Shown one piece after another: positions 62,865 to 64,000 of a DNA stretch of 64,000 bases. Under the pieces are notes generated by a model, which worked only from the letters and a program-made list of their open reading frames with translations, ran no database searches and was not told the origin of the DNA. The DNA is taken from the NCBI RefSeq assembly GCF_028858515.1, contig NZ_JAPJZJ010000002.1:1-64000 (forward strand), written 5' to 3'. Position numbers and translations under genes: made by a program. This DNA comes from Aurantiacibacter sp. D1-12 (GTDB lineage Bacteria; Pseudomonadota; Alphaproteobacteria; Sphingomonadales; Sphingomonadaceae). Position 1 is the stretch's first letter. Every line of letters starts with the position of its first letter.

Positions 62865-63686
62865 TTATTGCGGTGCGCCAAATGCCTCGCGATACTGGGG
62901 CTTAACGATTTCCAGGATCTGTTCATCCACCACGAATGTGAATTCGTACGAACCCTCTGCATAAGGCCCGGCAAGGTAGGGCGCGATCTGGATGCCGATC
63001 CGGTCGAAACGCTCGCCAGAGCTTGATCCCAAGAGGAGGTTCGTTTCGTCCGGCGTGATGCAGGAATTGAACCCGTCGCCAGCTTCCTGATCCACCGGCA
63101 TACCGCGCCGCTGTTCTCGCTCCGCATTGAGCGCATCACAAAGCCGCTCTCCCAATGCACCGTCCAGAGCCTCTGCCGAGGTGAACATGGCAATCGGCTC
63201 CAGCGCGCGATCATTGGCCTTGTCCCACACAATCGCGTCAAATCCGTAATTCGGATGCGCCCCGCCTTGATAGCTGTCGAGCGCCGCGGACAGGCTAAGC
63301 CAGCCGGGCAGGTCCGCCACCACTTCCCACGCGGTGCCACTGGAATAAGAATTGAACGGGAAGCCGTTGCTACGCGCCCGCTCGCGCCCCTCGGCTGCTT
63401 CTGCTGCCAGCGCCTGGCGCCGACGGTCCAGCAGCTGATCGAGCCATTGCGCCAGCTGCGGGATTTCGCCTGCCGCCTGCGGATAGGAATACTCGAAGAA
63501 AAACAGGTCGGTTTCTTCCGATACTGTCCGCGCTCCACCAACCGGAACAGGAGACACTGTGCCGTCAGGCAATTCCACATCGGGTGGCCGGGGCGGGTCA
63601 TTCGGGTCAGCGGGAGCCGAAAACATGTCACAGCCCGCCAGCAGCAGGGCAGATGCCAAAACACATGTGATTCTTGGACTTCTCAC
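62865..63686 (-). CDS. Lipoprotein with DUF4163/DUF3298-like region
   Basis: The GTG at 63686 gives 273 residues with VRSPRITCVLASALLLAGC as a compact lipoprotein signal. The mature part ends with a beta-rich PdaC/DUF3298-type region (GIQIAPYLAGPYAEGSYEF, VVDEQILEIV) seen in sporulation and cell-wall proteins. It has WLSLSAALDSYQGGAHPNYG, a common text in this family. An ATG at 63734 would give 16 more residues and share bases with the start of the divergent gene; the GTG start avoids that. It is probably anchored to the envelope. Confidence 0.78.
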   Translation of the reverse strand: MRSPRITCVLASALLLAGCDMFSAPADPNDPPRPPDVELPDGTVSPVPVGGARTVSEETDLFFFEYSYPQAAGEIPQLAQWLDQLLDRRRQALAAEAAEGRERARSNGFPFNSYSSGTAWEVVADLPGWLSLSAALDSYQGGAHPNYGFDAIVWDKANDRALEPIAMFTSAEALDGALGERLCDALNAEREQRRGMPVDQEAGDGFNSCITPDETNLLLGSSSGERFDRIGIQIAPYLAGPYAEGSYEFTFVVDEQILEIVKPQYREAFGAPQ

Positions 63687-63732
63687 AAACGCGCTCTTCC
63701 CAAACGCAGCGGAAAACGGCAAGCGATATTGC

Positions 63733-64000
63733 ATGACTATTGCAACTGATCTGATCCAGCCGGATCGCGGGCAGGATGCCATCGCGATCCACCTCGTCAA
63801 CACAGACGGGTTCGATGAATTCGCCAAGGGATTGAGCGGCCCGCAACGCGCCGCGCTTGCCGCGCAAAAGTTCAAGGGCGGCGGATACCAGGTTGGTATT
63901 GTGCCCGATGGAGACAGCTGGTTTGCCGTTGGCGGAGTGGCCAATCCGGAAGAGCTTTCCAGCTGGTGCCTTGCCAAACTGGCGGACGACCTGCCCGAAG
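63733..64000 (+). CDS. Leucyl aminopeptidase family protein (5' part; cut by window edge)
   Basis: The ATG at 63733 begins a frame open to the right edge, 89 codons. The text MTIATDLIQPDRGQDAI and the later YQVGIVPDGDSWFAVGGV with SSWCLAKLADDLPE fit the N-terminal domain of M17 aminopeptidases of sphingomonads. The catalytic domain with the zinc ligands lies outside the window, so the enzyme identity is inferred only from this N-terminal part. It is divergent from the lipoprotein gene. Confidence 0.7.
   Translation, partial: MTIATDLIQPDRGQDAIAIHLVNTDGFDEFAKGLSGPQRAALAAQKFKGGGYQVGIVPDGDSWFAVGGVANPEELSSWCLAKLADDLPE

Overview
The window looks like a chromosomal piece of an alphaproteobacterium of the order Sphingomonadales, most likely Erythrobacteraceae (Erythrobacter/Altererythrobacter-like). 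This rests on the high GC content, the complete dcw cluster in alphaproteobacterial order, the cobA-DUF2849-cysI-DUF934-cysH sulfite-reduction operon, a Tat-exported repeat protein and many lipoproteins. No rRNA, tRNA or CRISPR array was seen. The genus is an inference.

Layout. (1) 1-4331, minus strand: a secreted-protein operon made of a small membrane protein, a miniature two-repeat YD protein with a Pro-Thr linker, an unknown exported protein, and a large Rhs/YD-repeat protein cut by the left edge. (2) About 4332-12083: an accessory island. It holds a mobile mystery A/B (HTH + Fic) pair behind a triple operator, a DUF2971 gene coupled to it, several unknown small genes, an ArdA-like antirestriction gene, a protein built from a tandem internal duplication, an unknown three-gene membrane operon, and a mobilisation module (MobC plus a truncated relaxase) with candidate oriT palindromes. 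No integrase or transposase was found. (3) 12084-23766: core metabolism. ugd and queF are followed by sseA-metC-mscS, then the siroheme/sulfite/APS reductase operon, a cupin-type ribosomal oxygenase and the Tat repeat protein. (4) 23872-32298, minus strand: an epimerase-like gene, proB, obgE, a poly-proline lipoprotein, a Bax inhibitor-1 family gene, proC, a YbjN-like gene and a TPR/SPOR protein. (5) 32349-51297, minus strand: the complete division and cell-wall cluster mraZ-rsmH-ftsL-ftsI-murE-murF-mraY-murD-ftsW-murG-murC-murB-ddl-ftsQ-ftsA-ftsZ, with almost every junction overlapping by a few bases. A five-unit array of 10-bp GGG repeats upstream of mraZ looks like its autoregulatory site. 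(6) 51508-64000: an exported two-gene pair, cysK, a ferredoxin, a DNA glycosylase, a small acidic-tailed membrane protein, an S9 peptidase, a tandem SDR pair, DUF1697, phhB, ccmAB, a DoxX protein, a lipoprotein cytochrome c, map, a lipoprotein and the start of a leucyl aminopeptidase.

How the genes work together. Regions 3 and 6 together supply sulfate/sulfite assimilation and cysteine metabolism (cobA, cysI, cysH, cysK, metC, sseA). Region 5 makes UDP-MurNAc-pentapeptide with meso-diaminopimelate, lipid II and the divisome core. proB and proC are two of the three proline-synthesis steps. The island is the part most likely to hold undescribed biology: a coupled HTH-Fic-DUF2971 module, the unknown membrane operon at 9684-10870, and a mobilisation module that has lost most of its relaxase.
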